Origin: Phreatobacter sp964587395
GTDB lineage: Bacteria > Pseudomonadota > Alphaproteobacteria > Rhizobiales > Phreatobacteraceae
Length of the DNA: 64,000 bases
NCBI GenBank assembly: GCA_964587395.1
Contig: CAZPMD010000010.1
Coordinates: forward strand, 3,510-67,509
Direction: 5' to 3'
The position numbers were made by a program, and so were the translations under genes. The notes beneath the pieces are model-generated. The model had not been told where the DNA came from. It saw nothing but the letters and a program-made list of their open reading frames with translations, and searched no databases. This document shows, one piece after another, positions 50,618 to 59,182 of this stretch (positions within the stretch are counted from its first letter, which is position 1; each line of letters opens with the position of its first letter).

Positions 50618-51622
50618 ATGAGCAAGGCATCCAATACGTTGACGGACATCCCCGGCCTCAAGGTCGGGCACGCCACCGATCCCGCCCGCGCCACCGGCAC
50701 GACCGCGATCATCTTCGATGAGCCCGCAGTCTGCGCCATCGACGTGCGCGGCGGCGCCCCCGGCAGCCGCGACACCGAACTGCTGCGCCCGGACAAGACG
50801 GTGCATACCGTCGATGCCGTGGTTCTCTCCGGTGGCTCGGCCTTCGGTCTCGACGCCTGCGGCGGGGTCAGCGCCTGGCTGGCCGAGAGCGGCCGCGGCT
50901 TCGCCATCGGCGCCATGCGGGTGCCCATCGTGCCCGGCGCCATCGTCTTCGACCTGCTCTCGGGTGGCGACAAGGCCTGGGGCCGCTTCTCGCCCTATCG
51001 CGATCTCGGCTATCAGGCGGCGGCCGCAGCGACCGCGGATCCCGTCGCCCTCGGCACCGTCGGCGGCGGAACCGGCGCAACGACGGCCGACCTCAAGGGC
51101 GGCATCGGGTCGGCCTCGGCGCTCGCGCCCTCCGGGCATCGCGTCGGCGCCATCGTCATCGTCAACGCGGTCGGCAGCGCCACCATCGGCGCATCAGGGC
51201 ATTTCTGGGCGGCGACCGACGAGGTCGGCGCGGAGTTCGGCGGCCGCGGCCTGCCCTCCCCCTGGCCCGCCGATGCCGGTGCCATCAAGCTGAAGGGGCC
51301 GCGACCGGAAAATACCACCATCGCGCTGGTCGTCACCGACGCGGCGCTGGACAAGGGCCAGGCGACGCATCTCGCCGTCATGGCGCAGGACGGGCTCGTC
51401 CGCGCCATCCGTCCGATCCACACGCCGCTCGACGGCGACACGGTCTTCGCCGCCGCGACCGGCGCAAGGCCTGTCGGGGACTATGCCCGCGACATGGCGG
51501 TGATCGGCGCGACTGCGGCCTCGGTGCTGGCGCGCGCCTGCGCCCGCGCCGTGTACGAGGCGGAGGCCCTGCCGTTCCCCGGCGCCCTGCCGTCCTGGAA
51601 ACAGCGCTTCGGCGCGCGCTGA
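50618..51622 (+). CDS. P1 family (DmpA-like) peptidase
   Basis: A 334-aa protein of the S58/P1 family (DmpA, BapA). The opening LTDIPGLKVGHATDPARATG is typical, followed by VDAVVLSGGSAFGLDACGGVSAWL. The self-cleavage and N-terminal nucleophile region is PENTTIALVVTDA (Thr as likely nucleophile). These Ntn hydrolases are aminopeptidases or amidases that process themselves into two chains. The start could also be GTG 50615, one codon earlier. It faces the LysE gene with 4 bp between stops. Confidence 0.88.
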   Translation: MSKASNTLTDIPGLKVGHATDPARATGTTAIIFDEPAVCAIDVRGGAPGSRDTELLRPDKTVHTVDAVVLSGGSAFGLDACGGVSAWLAESGRGFAIGAMRVPIVPGAIVFDLLSGGDKAWGRFSPYRDLGYQAAAAATADPVALGTVGGGTGATTADLKGGIGSASALAPSGHRVGAIVIVNAVGSATIGASGHFWAATDEVGAEFGGRGLPSPWPADAGAIKLKGPRPENTTIALVVTDAALDKGQATHLAVMAQDGLVRAIRPIHTPLDGDTVFAAATGARPVGDYARDMAVIGATAASVLARACARAVYEAEALPFPGALPSWKQRFGAR

Positions 51623-51626
51623 CGCG

Positions 51627-52253
51627 TCAGTTCTGCCCGCCGCGCATCGCCACCGTGGCAATGCCGGCCCCGATCAGCATCGAGCCGCCGATCTTGTTGA
51701 CCACGCCGATGGTGCGGGGGTCGCGCACCACCTTGCGGGCCCGCGACGCGACCAGCGCGTAACCGAAGGCATTGGCGAAGGCGAGCGTCAGGAACGTCGC
51801 CTCGAAGATCGCCATCTGCATCCAGAAATCACCCTTCGGGTCGAGAAACTGCGGCAGGAAGGCCACGAAGAAGGTGATGCTCTTCGGGTTGAGGGCGGTG
51901 ACGAGCCAGGCGTGACCCAGCATCTTCAGGCTTGAGGCCGCATCCTGCCGCGGTTCCGCCGTCAGCGACCCGCCGGCGCGCCACAGCCTGATCCCGAGCC
52001 AGACGAGATAGGCCGCGCCGATCCACTTGAGCGCGGTAAACACCGTCGCCGAGGTCGCCAGCAAGGCGCCGATGCCGAGCATCGACAGGGTCATGGCGGT
52101 GAAGTCGCCGAGCGCCACGCCGACCGCCATCGGAAAGGCCGTCTTCCAGCCGCGCCCGAGCGCATAGGAGACGACGAGCAGGATGGTCGGCCCGGGGATG
52201 ACGACCAGGATGGTCGAGGCGGCGACAAAGGCAAGCCAGGTCTCGAAGGACAT
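51627..52253 (-). CDS. LysE/RhtB family translocator
   Basis: A 208-aa exporter with six TM helices. The first helix has FVAASTILVVIPGPTILLVVSYALGRGW, the hallmark PGP motif, followed by ALGDFTAMTLSMLGIGALL and KWIGAAYLVWLGIRLWR. The ALNPKSITFFVAFLPQFL segment is typical of RhtB. It exports amino acids or related small molecules; the substrate is not predictable. Confidence 0.92.
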   Translation of the reverse strand: MSFETWLAFVAASTILVVIPGPTILLVVSYALGRGWKTAFPMAVGVALGDFTAMTLSMLGIGALLATSATVFTALKWIGAAYLVWLGIRLWRAGGSLTAEPRQDAASSLKMLGHAWLVTALNPKSITFFVAFLPQFLDPKGDFWMQMAIFEATFLTLAFANAFGYALVASRARKVVRDPRTIGVVNKIGGSMLIGAGIATVAMRGGQN

Positions 52254-52447
52254 GCGACGATCCAGTCCGGAGGTGCGATCACCGGACTAAGCCACGGCCC
52301 CGGAATCCTGTCGATGGCCGATCCCGACAATTGTCACGATGTCCTGCACGCCCGGCACACCACACTCGCAGGTTGCGCTGGCCACGGCCGACCCGTTCTG
52401 CCAAGGCGATCATACGGGAACCCGATATCGAACGGACGCATCGACCC

Positions 52448-52723
52448 ATGATCGAAATGGTCAACGGCTTTGTCTGCACCACCAGCGCCGATGTCAGCCA
52501 CGCCCGTCGCGGGCTGAACCCGGACAACCTCACCGGAGATCCGGAGAAGCAGGAGCAGCTCGATTCGCGCGCCGGTCGCGCCATCGCACCAGCCGTCGTG
52601 CTCGGCGGTTCTCTCGCGCCCACCGATCAGGCGAGCGATGTGCCAGCGGTGGACGTCGCCCGACCCTCCCGCAACGGCGCCATGCCCGCCCCTGCCCTGC
52701 GGCTTTTCGATCTCAGCGTCTGA
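52448..52723 (+). CDS. Small hypothetical protein
   Basis: A 91-aa soluble protein starting IEMVNGFVCTTSADVSHARR, with the first methionine at 52448 and a second at 52457. It has no TM or catalytic motif, and its C-terminal half is low-complexity (Ala, Pro, Val). Coding character is weak. It fills a gap between the LysE gene and the D-amino-acid dehydrogenase gene, which is why it is kept. Unknown function. Confidence 0.42.
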   Translation: MIEMVNGFVCTTSADVSHARRGLNPDNLTGDPEKQEQLDSRAGRAIAPAVVLGGSLAPTDQASDVPAVDVARPSRNGAMPAPALRLFDLSV

Positions 52724-52729
52724 CGCCCG

Positions 52730-53986
52730 TCAGGCCTGCTGCTTCCACCGATCGATTCGATAGGGCGAGAGATCCAGGGGCTGCGGCGCGCCCTGCATGG
52801 CGATGGCGAGGGCCTTGCCGGTGGCAGGCCCGAGCGTGAAGCCCCAGTGGCCGTGACCGAAGGCGAACCACATCCCCTCGTGACGCGGCGCGGGACCGAT
52901 CACCGGTCGCGAATCCGGCGTCGCCGGCCGGCGACCCATCCAGGGCTCCGCCTCTACCGGCTCGCCGAGGTCGAACAGGTCGCGGGCCGAGCGGAAGGCC
53001 CGTTCCACCTGCACCGGTGTCGCCGGCGCATCGGGAAGTGCGATCTCGACGCCGGTCGTCAGGCGGATCCCCTGCTCCATCGGGCAGAGCACGTAGCCCA
53101 CGTCCTCGTCGCAGACCTGCCGGCTGAGGAAGGCGTTGCCGGCGGCCTTGTAGTGCCGGTGGTAGCCGCGCTTCGCCGAAAGCGGCACGGAATAGCCGAA
53201 TTTCGCCACCAGCGCCTTCGACCAGATGCCGAGGGCGACGACCACCTGGCGGGCGGTCACCGGACCATCGGCCGTCTGCACGCGGTAGCCGCCCGTCACC
53301 TTCTCCAGCGTCATCGCATCGCCGATGACGAAGCGGCCGCCCTGCTTCACGAAGGCCTCCGCATAGGCCTTTGTCACGCCCCCGGGGCTCGACACCGTGT
53401 CGGCACCCTTGCACCAGATGGTGCCGGCAAAGCTCCCCTTCAGGTGGGGCTCCAGTTCCAGGGTCTCGGCCTGCGTCAGCTTGACGTTGTCGATGCCGTA
53501 CTCGCGCGACAGGGCGAGGCGCCGGTCCTGCGCCGCAAGGCTCTCGGGACGGCGATAGAGCTCCAGCCAGCCGGTCTGGCGGAAATACCGCTCGGCGCCG
53601 GCCACCGTCATCAGCTCGCGATGGGTCTCGACGGCCTGGGCGAAGAAGGGCCGCATGACGCGCGCCGTCTCCTCCAGCTTCTCCGGCGCCGACCAGCGCC
53701 AGTAGTCGAACATCCAGCGCGCCACCTGCGGCAGGGCCGACAGATGGTAGTGCGAGGCCGTCTGGCGGTTCAGCGCATGCCGGAACAGCGTCGGCACGTC
53801 GCGCGGCATGGCGACAGGGTAGAGGTTGCCGCCGTCGATGACGCCGGAATTGCCATAGCTCGTTTCCTCGCCGGGCTCGCGCCGGTCGATGAGAACCACA
53901 TTGAGTCCGCGCATGCGGGCATGGAGTGCCGTCGAGACGCCGACCATGCCGGCACCGAGAACGAGGACGTCGTGAATGTCAGTCAT
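52730..53986 (-). CDS. dadA: D-amino acid dehydrogenase (FAD-dependent)
   Basis: A 418-aa FAD oxidoreductase of the DadA type. VLVLGAGMVGVSTALHARMRGLNVVLIDRR is the Rossmann motif, followed by GEETSYGNSGVIDGG. The C-terminal FAD contact is FGHGHWGFTLGPATGKALA. It oxidises D-amino acids to keto acids and passes electrons to the respiratory chain. DadX (alanine racemase) is not adjacent. The ATG at 53986 precedes the FAD motif directly. It is divergent from rpe. Confidence 0.88.
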   Translation of the reverse strand: MTDIHDVLVLGAGMVGVSTALHARMRGLNVVLIDRREPGEETSYGNSGVIDGGNLYPVAMPRDVPTLFRHALNRQTASHYHLSALPQVARWMFDYWRWSAPEKLEETARVMRPFFAQAVETHRELMTVAGAERYFRQTGWLELYRRPESLAAQDRRLALSREYGIDNVKLTQAETLELEPHLKGSFAGTIWCKGADTVSSPGGVTKAYAEAFVKQGGRFVIGDAMTLEKVTGGYRVQTADGPVTARQVVVALGIWSKALVAKFGYSVPLSAKRGYHRHYKAAGNAFLSRQVCDEDVGYVLCPMEQGIRLTTGVEIALPDAPATPVQVERAFRSARDLFDLGEPVEAEPWMGRRPATPDSRPVIGPAPRHEGMWFAFGHGHWGFTLGPATGKALAIAMQGAPQPLDLSPYRIDRWKQQA

Positions 53987-54141
53987 GAACCTGTCGCCGC
54001 GACCACGTGTCATCTCTTGGGGGCGGCGCAACATTGCCGACAGGGCCGCCGCATCGCAAGCGATGGCTGACCCTCATTGCCCGCGCACCTTGCCCCATGC
54101 TACCCGCCGCGCGACGGCTTCCAGCGAGGACACAAGCGACC

Positions 54142-54825
54142 ATGACCGGCCCCATCCTCATCGCCCCCTCGATCCTCGCCTCCGACTTCTCGAAGCTCGG
54201 CGAGGAGGTGCGCGCGGTCGACGCCGCCGGCGCCGACTGGATCCATCTCGACGTCATGGACGGCCATTTCGTCCCGAACATCACCTTCGGGCCCGACGTG
54301 GTGAAGGCGCTTCGCCCGCACACGGTGAAGGTCTTCGACGTCCACCTGATGATCGCCCCCGCCGATCCCTATCTCGAGGCCTTCGCCAGGGCCGGCTGCG
54401 ACGTCATCACCGTCCATGCCGAGGCAGGCCCCCATCTTCACCGCTCGCTGCAGGCGATCCGCGCCATGGGCCGCAAGGCCGGCGTCTCGCTGAACCCGGC
54501 GACCCCCGCCAGCGCCATTGAATACGTGCTCGACCTCGTCGACCTCGTGCTGGTCATGTCCGTCAACCCCGGATTCGGCGGCCAGGCCTTCATCGCCAGC
54601 CAGGTCGAGAAGATCGCCCGGATCCGGCAGATGACGGCCGGTCGCGACATTCTCATCGAGGTGGACGGCGGCGTGACGCCGGACACGGCCCGTCTCGTTT
54701 CCGCCGCAGGCGCCGACGTGCTGGTCGCCGGCTCCGCCGTGTTCAAGGGCGGCCCGGCAACCTATGCCGCCAACATCGCCGCCATCCGCGAAGCCGCCGA
54801 GACCGCCCGCGGCACCATGGTCTGA
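54142..54825 (+). CDS. rpe: Ribulose-phosphate 3-epimerase
   Basis: A 227-aa TIM-barrel enzyme. IAPSILASDFSKLGEEV, the metal-site motif WIHLDVMDGHFVPNITFGPDVV, DVHLMIAPADPYLEAFARAG and VNPGFGGQAFI match Rpe. It interconverts ribulose-5-phosphate and xylulose-5-phosphate in the pentose phosphate pathway. The ATG at 54142 was chosen; upstream in-frame ATGs precede non-conserved sequence. It converges on the amidase gene. Confidence 0.95.
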   Translation: MTGPILIAPSILASDFSKLGEEVRAVDAAGADWIHLDVMDGHFVPNITFGPDVVKALRPHTVKVFDVHLMIAPADPYLEAFARAGCDVITVHAEAGPHLHRSLQAIRAMGRKAGVSLNPATPASAIEYVLDLVDLVLVMSVNPGFGGQAFIASQVEKIARIRQMTAGRDILIEVDGGVTPDTARLVSAAGADVLVAGSAVFKGGPATYAANIAAIREAAETARGTMV

Positions 54826-54878
54826 CCCGGCCGCGCTCCGCCCCCTCACCTTTCCGTGAGCGGCCGGCACCACCCGAC

Positions 54879-55487
54879 TTATCCCCGCCCCATGATCCGC
54901 GCCGCGACAGCCTTCAGTGGAAAGGCCGGGCCGGGATCGACCTTGCGGCGCGGTGCGATGTCCTCATGTCCCAGCACATCGCGGAACCGGTAGGCCTCGT
55001 GCAGCGCCGCACCGATGGCCGCCACGGCGGCGATCTGCTCCGGCGCATAGGCATGCCAGCCGGTCTCCTCGCGCTCATGGCGGTGGCGCGCGACCACCAC
55101 CTGATCGTCAGGCACCGGCTCGCCGGTCCATGTCTGCCAGCGTCCTCCGGGGCCCTTCGCGAGACGCCCCGCATTGACGATCTCGATGCCAATGGAATGG
55201 CTGTTGAGGCCTTCCAGGCCCTGCCATGTGCTCACCCCCGCGTGCCAGCACGTCAGGTCGAAGGTCATCATCTGCGTCGCGGCCCCCTGCCGCCCCAGCA
55301 CCAGATGGGCGGAGGCCCTGGCGCGCGGATCGAGAAACCAGCCCACCGCCGAGTTCACGGACAGGCCGGCGGTATAGTGGAGGACCAGATAGAGCGGCTT
55401 CATGCGCCGGCCGCCATGCGGTGACTGGCGGAAGGCGACGGGCGCACCGTCCAGCATGAGGCGGTGGTTCGCAATGGAATAGGCCAT
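54879..55487 (-). CDS. N-acetylmuramoyl-L-alanine amidase
   Basis: A 202-aa Amidase_2 (PGRP-like) enzyme. Zinc ligands fit the His in LVLHYTAG, CWHAG and the C-terminal site in GHEDIAPRRKVDPGPAFPL. It cleaves the amide between MurNAc and L-Ala in cell-wall muropeptides. No signal peptide is seen, so it may work in the cytoplasm on recycled wall fragments, like AmpD. I prefer the second ATG (55487), which has GAGGA at good spacing; the first (55493) lacks it. Confidence 0.87.
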   Translation of the reverse strand: MAYSIANHRLMLDGAPVAFRQSPHGGRRMKPLYLVLHYTAGLSVNSAVGWFLDPRARASAHLVLGRQGAATQMMTFDLTCWHAGVSTWQGLEGLNSHSIGIEIVNAGRLAKGPGGRWQTWTGEPVPDDQVVVARHRHEREETGWHAYAPEQIAAVAAIGAALHEAYRFRDVLGHEDIAPRRKVDPGPAFPLKAVAARIMGRG

Positions 55488-55617
55488 GGGCATCCTCGCG
55501 CGCTCGCCGGCCGGAATTGGCCGGTTGTCATGCAGAGGATCGCGCCATCGCAGCGGATGAGGATAAGCGGAGGCTCGATTCAGTCCCCGTCAACCCGCGG
55601 GCGTTATCGTTGGAACC

Positions 55618-56223
55618 ATGGCGACTCACAGCGCAACCCTCGGCCGCGACACGGACGGCCCGGCTCCCAAGCGGCCGTCCCGCAGCCGCCGCTCGGGCGC
55701 ATCGAGGACGACGAGGCGTCGGCCTCCCGCGCATGGGCCGGACGTTCCCGGTGTCTGGCTTCGCGGCTTTCGCGCCGGGCTCGTCATCACGGCCGTGGCC
55801 TTCATCGCGGCCGCCATCGTCTCGCTCATGGCCGGCCATGCCCCGTCCTGGCGCAGTCTCGCGGTCGTCTGCCTGCAATCCCTGCCGCTGCTGCCGGGCA
55901 TCGCCCTGTTCTGGTGGACCCTGGAACGGCTGCGGTCCCGCTTCGCCGGAACGCCGCTCGCCTTCTGGCTCGCCCTTGCCTTCGTTGGCACGCTGGCGGT
56001 CATGCTCGTCTTCCCCGGCCTCGTCTTCGCGGTCCATTCGCGCTCGACGGCCTTCGCCGAGGACCACGACGGCGAGATGAACCTGCTGCATCACCTCGTC
56101 GGCTCGGCCGGGGCGCTCTACCTCTACGCCACCACCGCCTTTCGCCTCTGGTGGCCCTGGGGCGCCGCCCTGCCCGCGCTCTTGACGTTCCTCTTCTGGC
56201 GATCGGCCCGCGCCCGGCACTGA
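55618..56223 (+). CDS. Membrane protein of unknown function
   Basis: A 201-aa protein with a basic, Arg- and Ser-rich N-terminal region (about residues 15-45) followed by four TM segments (about 50-70, 80-98, 115-138, 160-195). I do not recognise the family. It begins 130 bp after the divergent amidase and ends 68 bp before purB, in the same direction as purB. Confidence 0.7.
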   Translation: MATHSATLGRDTDGPAPKRPSRSRRSGASRTTRRRPPAHGPDVPGVWLRGFRAGLVITAVAFIAAAIVSLMAGHAPSWRSLAVVCLQSLPLLPGIALFWWTLERLRSRFAGTPLAFWLALAFVGTLAVMLVFPGLVFAVHSRSTAFAEDHDGEMNLLHHLVGSAGALYLYATTAFRLWWPWGAALPALLTFLFWRSARARH

Positions 56224-56291
56224 CCGCGATTGCCGCACCGGCCCATCCCTGCTAAGCCGCGCGCGTCCAAGACATCGCCGAGGCCCGTCCC

Positions 56292-57599
56292 ATGATCCCG
56301 CGCTATTCCCGCGCCGAAATGACGTCCATCTGGGACCCGCAGACCAAGTTCCGCATCTGGTTCGAGATCGAGGCCCACGCCTGCGACGCCCTCGCCGAGC
56401 TCGGCGTCATCCCGAAGGACTCCGCCGCCAACATCTGGGCCAAGGCCAAGGACGTCACCTTCGACGTCGCGCGCATCGACGCCATCGAGCGCGAGGTGAA
56501 GCACGACGTCATCGCCTTCCTGACGCATCTCGCCGAGTTCATCGGCCCGGACTCGCGCTTCGTCCACCAGGGCATGACCTCGTCCGACGTGCTCGACACC
56601 TGCTTCAACGTGCAGCTGGTGCGCGCCTCCGACCTGCTCATCGCCGACGTGAAGGCGCTGCTCGCTGCGCTGAAGCGCCGTGCCTTCGAACACAAGATGA
56701 CGCCGACCATCGGACGCTCCCACGGCATCCATGCCGAGCCGACCACCTTCGGCGTCAAGCTCGCCCAGGCCTATGCCGAGTTCGACCGCTGCCTCGCCCG
56801 CCTCGAGGCGGCCCGCGAGGAGGTCCGCACCTGCGCCATCTCGGGCGCCGTCGGCACCTTCGCGCAGATCGACCCGCGGGTGGAGGAGCATGTCGCCAAG
56901 GCCATGGGCCTGAAGGTCGAGCCGGTCTCGACCCAGGTCATCCCGCGCGACCGCCACGCCATGTTCTTCGCCACCCTCGGCGTCGTCGCATCCTGCATCG
57001 AGCGACTGGCCACCGAGATCCGCCACCTGCAGCGTACCGAGGTACTGGAGGCGGAGGAATTCTTCTCCGAGGGCCAGAAGGGCTCCTCGGCCATGCCGCA
57101 CAAGCGCAATCCGGTGCTGACCGAGAACCTCACCGGCCTTGCCCGCCTCGTCCGCGGCATGGCGCTGCCGGCGATGGAGAACGTCGCGCTCTGGCACGAG
57201 CGCGACATCTCGCACTCATCGGTGGAGCGCATGATCGGCCCGGATGCCACGGTGACGCTCGACTTCGCCCTGGTGAGGCTCACCGGCGTCATCGACAAGC
57301 TGCTGGTCTATCCCGCCAACATGCAGAAGAACCTCGACCGCCTCGGCGGCCTCGTCCATTCGCAGCGGGTGCTGCTGGCACTGACCCAGAAGGGCGTCTC
57401 CCGCGAGGATTCCTACCGGCTGGTCCAGCGCAACGCCATGCCGGTCTGGCGCGGCGAGGGCGAGTTCCTGACGCTCCTGAAAGCCGATCCGGAGGTCCGC
57501 GCGGCGCTGTCGGAGGCGGAGATCGAGGAGAAGTTCGACCTCGGCTACCATCTGAAGCATGTCGACACCATCTTCAGGCGCGTCTTCGGCGAGGCGTGA
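56292..57599 (+). CDS. purB: Adenylosuccinate lyase
   Basis: A 435-aa fumarase/aspartase-superfamily enzyme. The signature GSSAMPHKRNPVLTEN (about residue 264) is diagnostic, with HQGMTSSDVLDTCFNVQL and RSHGIHAEPTTFG carrying other conserved residues. It catalyses two steps of purine synthesis (SAICAR to AICAR, and adenylosuccinate to AMP). The ATG at 56292 starts IPRYSRAEMTSIWDPQTKF. It is followed by the VapBC module. Confidence 0.95.
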   Translation: MIPRYSRAEMTSIWDPQTKFRIWFEIEAHACDALAELGVIPKDSAANIWAKAKDVTFDVARIDAIEREVKHDVIAFLTHLAEFIGPDSRFVHQGMTSSDVLDTCFNVQLVRASDLLIADVKALLAALKRRAFEHKMTPTIGRSHGIHAEPTTFGVKLAQAYAEFDRCLARLEAAREEVRTCAISGAVGTFAQIDPRVEEHVAKAMGLKVEPVSTQVIPRDRHAMFFATLGVVASCIERLATEIRHLQRTEVLEAEEFFSEGQKGSSAMPHKRNPVLTENLTGLARLVRGMALPAMENVALWHERDISHSSVERMIGPDATVTLDFALVRLTGVIDKLLVYPANMQKNLDRLGGLVHSQRVLLALTQKGVSREDSYRLVQRNAMPVWRGEGEFLTLLKADPEVRAALSEAEIEEKFDLGYHLKHVDTIFRRVFGEA

Positions 57600-57622
57600 C
57601 GGCAGGCGGTGCTGCGTGCTAG

Positions 57623-57644
57623 TCTGGCTAGCAAGCTAGCCAGA
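57623..57644. promoter_or_regulatory. Operator palindrome of the VapBC module
   Basis: TCTGGCTAGC-AA-GCTAGCCAGA is a perfect inverted repeat with 10-bp arms. It lies 10 bp before the antitoxin ATG (57655), placed for autorepression by the VapBC complex. An extra GCTAG sits just upstream at 57618-57622. Confidence 0.78.
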
Positions 57645-57654
57645 TCGGAGCGCG

Positions 57655-57903
57655 ATGATGAAGGTCGGCATTCTTGAGGCCAAGAACCAGTTTTCCGCGC
57701 TGGCCGAGCGAGCAGCCGCCGGCGAGGAGGTCATCGTCACCAAGCGCGGCGAGCCCTTCGTGCAGATCGTCCCTATCCAGCGGCGGCATGATCCGGACGA
57801 CATCAAGGCTGCCTTTCGCCGGGTGCGGGAACGGCTCCGGCAGGAGGGCGTAACCTTCACCCAGGAAGAGATTCGGGAACTGCGCGATGAAGGGCGGCGA
57901 TGA
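57655..57903 (+). CDS. vapB: Type II antitoxin, Phd/YefM family (VapB)
   Basis: An 82-aa antitoxin. The N-terminal Phd/YefM DNA-binding fold begins KVGILEAKNQFSALAERAAAGEEVIVTKRGEPFVQIVPI. The C-terminal tail (about 45-82) is charged and helical, as needed to wrap the toxin. It overlaps the toxin gene by four bases. A perfect 22-bp palindrome precedes it, the expected autoregulatory operator. The ATG at 57658 is a possible alternative start. Confidence 0.92.
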   Translation: MMKVGILEAKNQFSALAERAAAGEEVIVTKRGEPFVQIVPIQRRHDPDDIKAAFRRVRERLRQEGVTFTQEEIRELRDEGRR

Positions 57904-58313
57904 GCATCGTCATCGACGCCTCCATCACCATTGCGGCCCTGTCGCCCGATGAGCGCACCGATGATACGGAGCGCTATCTCGACATCATTGCCACCGATGA
58001 TGCGGCCGTTCCGGCCATCTGGGCCCTGGAAATCATGCATGTGTTTCGTCGCAAGATCGCCCGCGGCGTCATTGCCACCGACATGGCCGCCGAGGCACTG
58101 GCTGTTGCCCAGATGCTGAACGTCCGCGTCAGTTCGGTCAGTGCCGCCGTCGCCTTCGCGGAAGTCGGCCGGCTCTCCCGTAGCCATGGGCTGACGCCTT
58201 ACGACGCCTCCTATCTCGACTGCGCACTCCGCCTCGAACGCCCTCTGGCCACACTGGACCAGCGCATGAGAGCAGCGGCTGCGGCCGAGGGCATCACCAT
58301 CCTGCCGGACTGA
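57900..58313 (+). CDS. vapC: PIN domain toxin VapC
   Basis: A 137-aa PIN-domain ribonuclease. Metal-binding acids appear at Asp6 (SIVIDASI), Glu44 (WALEIMHVF), Asp102 (YDASYLD) and Asp107. VapC toxins cut tRNA or rRNA and are held by VapB. The module looks intact and is likely active as a stability or stress unit. It overlaps vapB by four bases and is followed 3 bp later by an unrelated hydrolase gene. Confidence 0.93.
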   Translation: MSIVIDASITIAALSPDERTDDTERYLDIIATDDAAVPAIWALEIMHVFRRKIARGVIATDMAAEALAVAQMLNVRVSSVSAAVAFAEVGRLSRSHGLTPYDASYLDCALRLERPLATLDQRMRAAAAAEGITILPD

Positions 58314-58316
58314 TCC

Positions 58317-58871
58317 ATGCGCACCGCCGACGCCGACATCCTCATCGTTCCCGGCTACACCGATTCCGCCGAGGACCACTGGCAGTCCCGCTGGGAGGCG
58401 AAGCTGCCGACGGCGCGGCGTGTCCATCTCGGCGACTGGCACAGGCCCGAGAAGGAGCGCTGGGTCGACAATCTCGCCACCGCCGTCGCCTCCTGCTCGC
58501 GGCCCGTCATCCTCGTCGGCCACTCGCTCGGCGTCGTCACCATCGCCCACGCCGCGCCGCTGTTTCCGAAGGGCGTCGTCCGTGGCGGCTTCCTCGTCGG
58601 CCTGCCGGACATCGAGGACCACGACAACATCCCGGAGATCGAGCGGCATTTCGCCCCGATCCCGCGCGATCCCCTGCCCTTCCCCTCGGTTCTCGTGGCG
58701 AGCCGCACTGACCCGCACTGCGCCTACCAGCGCGCCGAGGACTTCGGCTATTCCTGGGGCTCGGCTGTGGCGGACGCCGGTGATGCCGGCCACATCAACG
58801 CCGCTTCCGGCCACGGTCCCTGGCCGGAAGGGCTGATGCGCTTCGCCGGTTTCCTGAAGGCGCTCGGCTGA
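58317..58871 (+). CDS. RBBP9/YdeN family alpha/beta hydrolase
   Basis: A 184-aa serine hydrolase. ILIVPGYTDSAEDHWQSRWE is the family opening, the nucleophile is in VILVGHSLGVVTIAHAAPL (GHSLG), and the catalytic His is in GDAGHINAASGHGPWPEG. Function of bacterial members is not well defined. It may be co-transcribed with vapBC, as only 3 bp separate them, but the pairing is probably incidental. Confidence 0.9.
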   Translation: MRTADADILIVPGYTDSAEDHWQSRWEAKLPTARRVHLGDWHRPEKERWVDNLATAVASCSRPVILVGHSLGVVTIAHAAPLFPKGVVRGGFLVGLPDIEDHDNIPEIERHFAPIPRDPLPFPSVLVASRTDPHCAYQRAEDFGYSWGSAVADAGDAGHINAASGHGPWPEGLMRFAGFLKALG

Positions 58872-58874
58872 GGC

Positions 58875-59078
58875 TCAGGCCGTCTTCGAGGCCTGGTCGA
58901 TGGCGCGGGCGACGAACCATGCCACGGGTATCGCCAGCAACACGCCGAGACCTGCAGCCACCGGAATGGTGGACATCCCCTTATCGTAAAGCGACGGGGT
59001 CGCGACCACGACGACCATGAAGGCGCCGGCGAAGACGGTCGCGGCCAGCATGAACATCAGAATGAAGAGATTGCGCAT
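58875..59078 (-). CDS. Small membrane protein (2 TM)
   Basis: A 67-aa protein with two TM segments: RNLFILMFMLAATVFAGAFM and a second around VAAGLGVLLAIPVAWFVARA. The ATG at 59078 follows GGAG by seven bases; the longer frame to 59141 starts with non-hydrophobic sequence. Similar short proteins are widespread in alphaproteobacteria and carry misleading names. Function unknown. It converges on the RBBP9-like gene. Confidence 0.68.
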   Translation of the reverse strand: MRNLFILMFMLAATVFAGAFMVVVVATPSLYDKGMSTIPVAAGLGVLLAIPVAWFVARAIDQASKTA

Positions 59079-59182
59079 GGAGAAGCTCCACCCTTGAGAT
59101 CGGGGGCAACTTCCCTTCGCAGACCCGATGGTCCCGTGCATTGAGGCCGGTCAACTACCGGCCCCAGCACGAGGACGATCCG

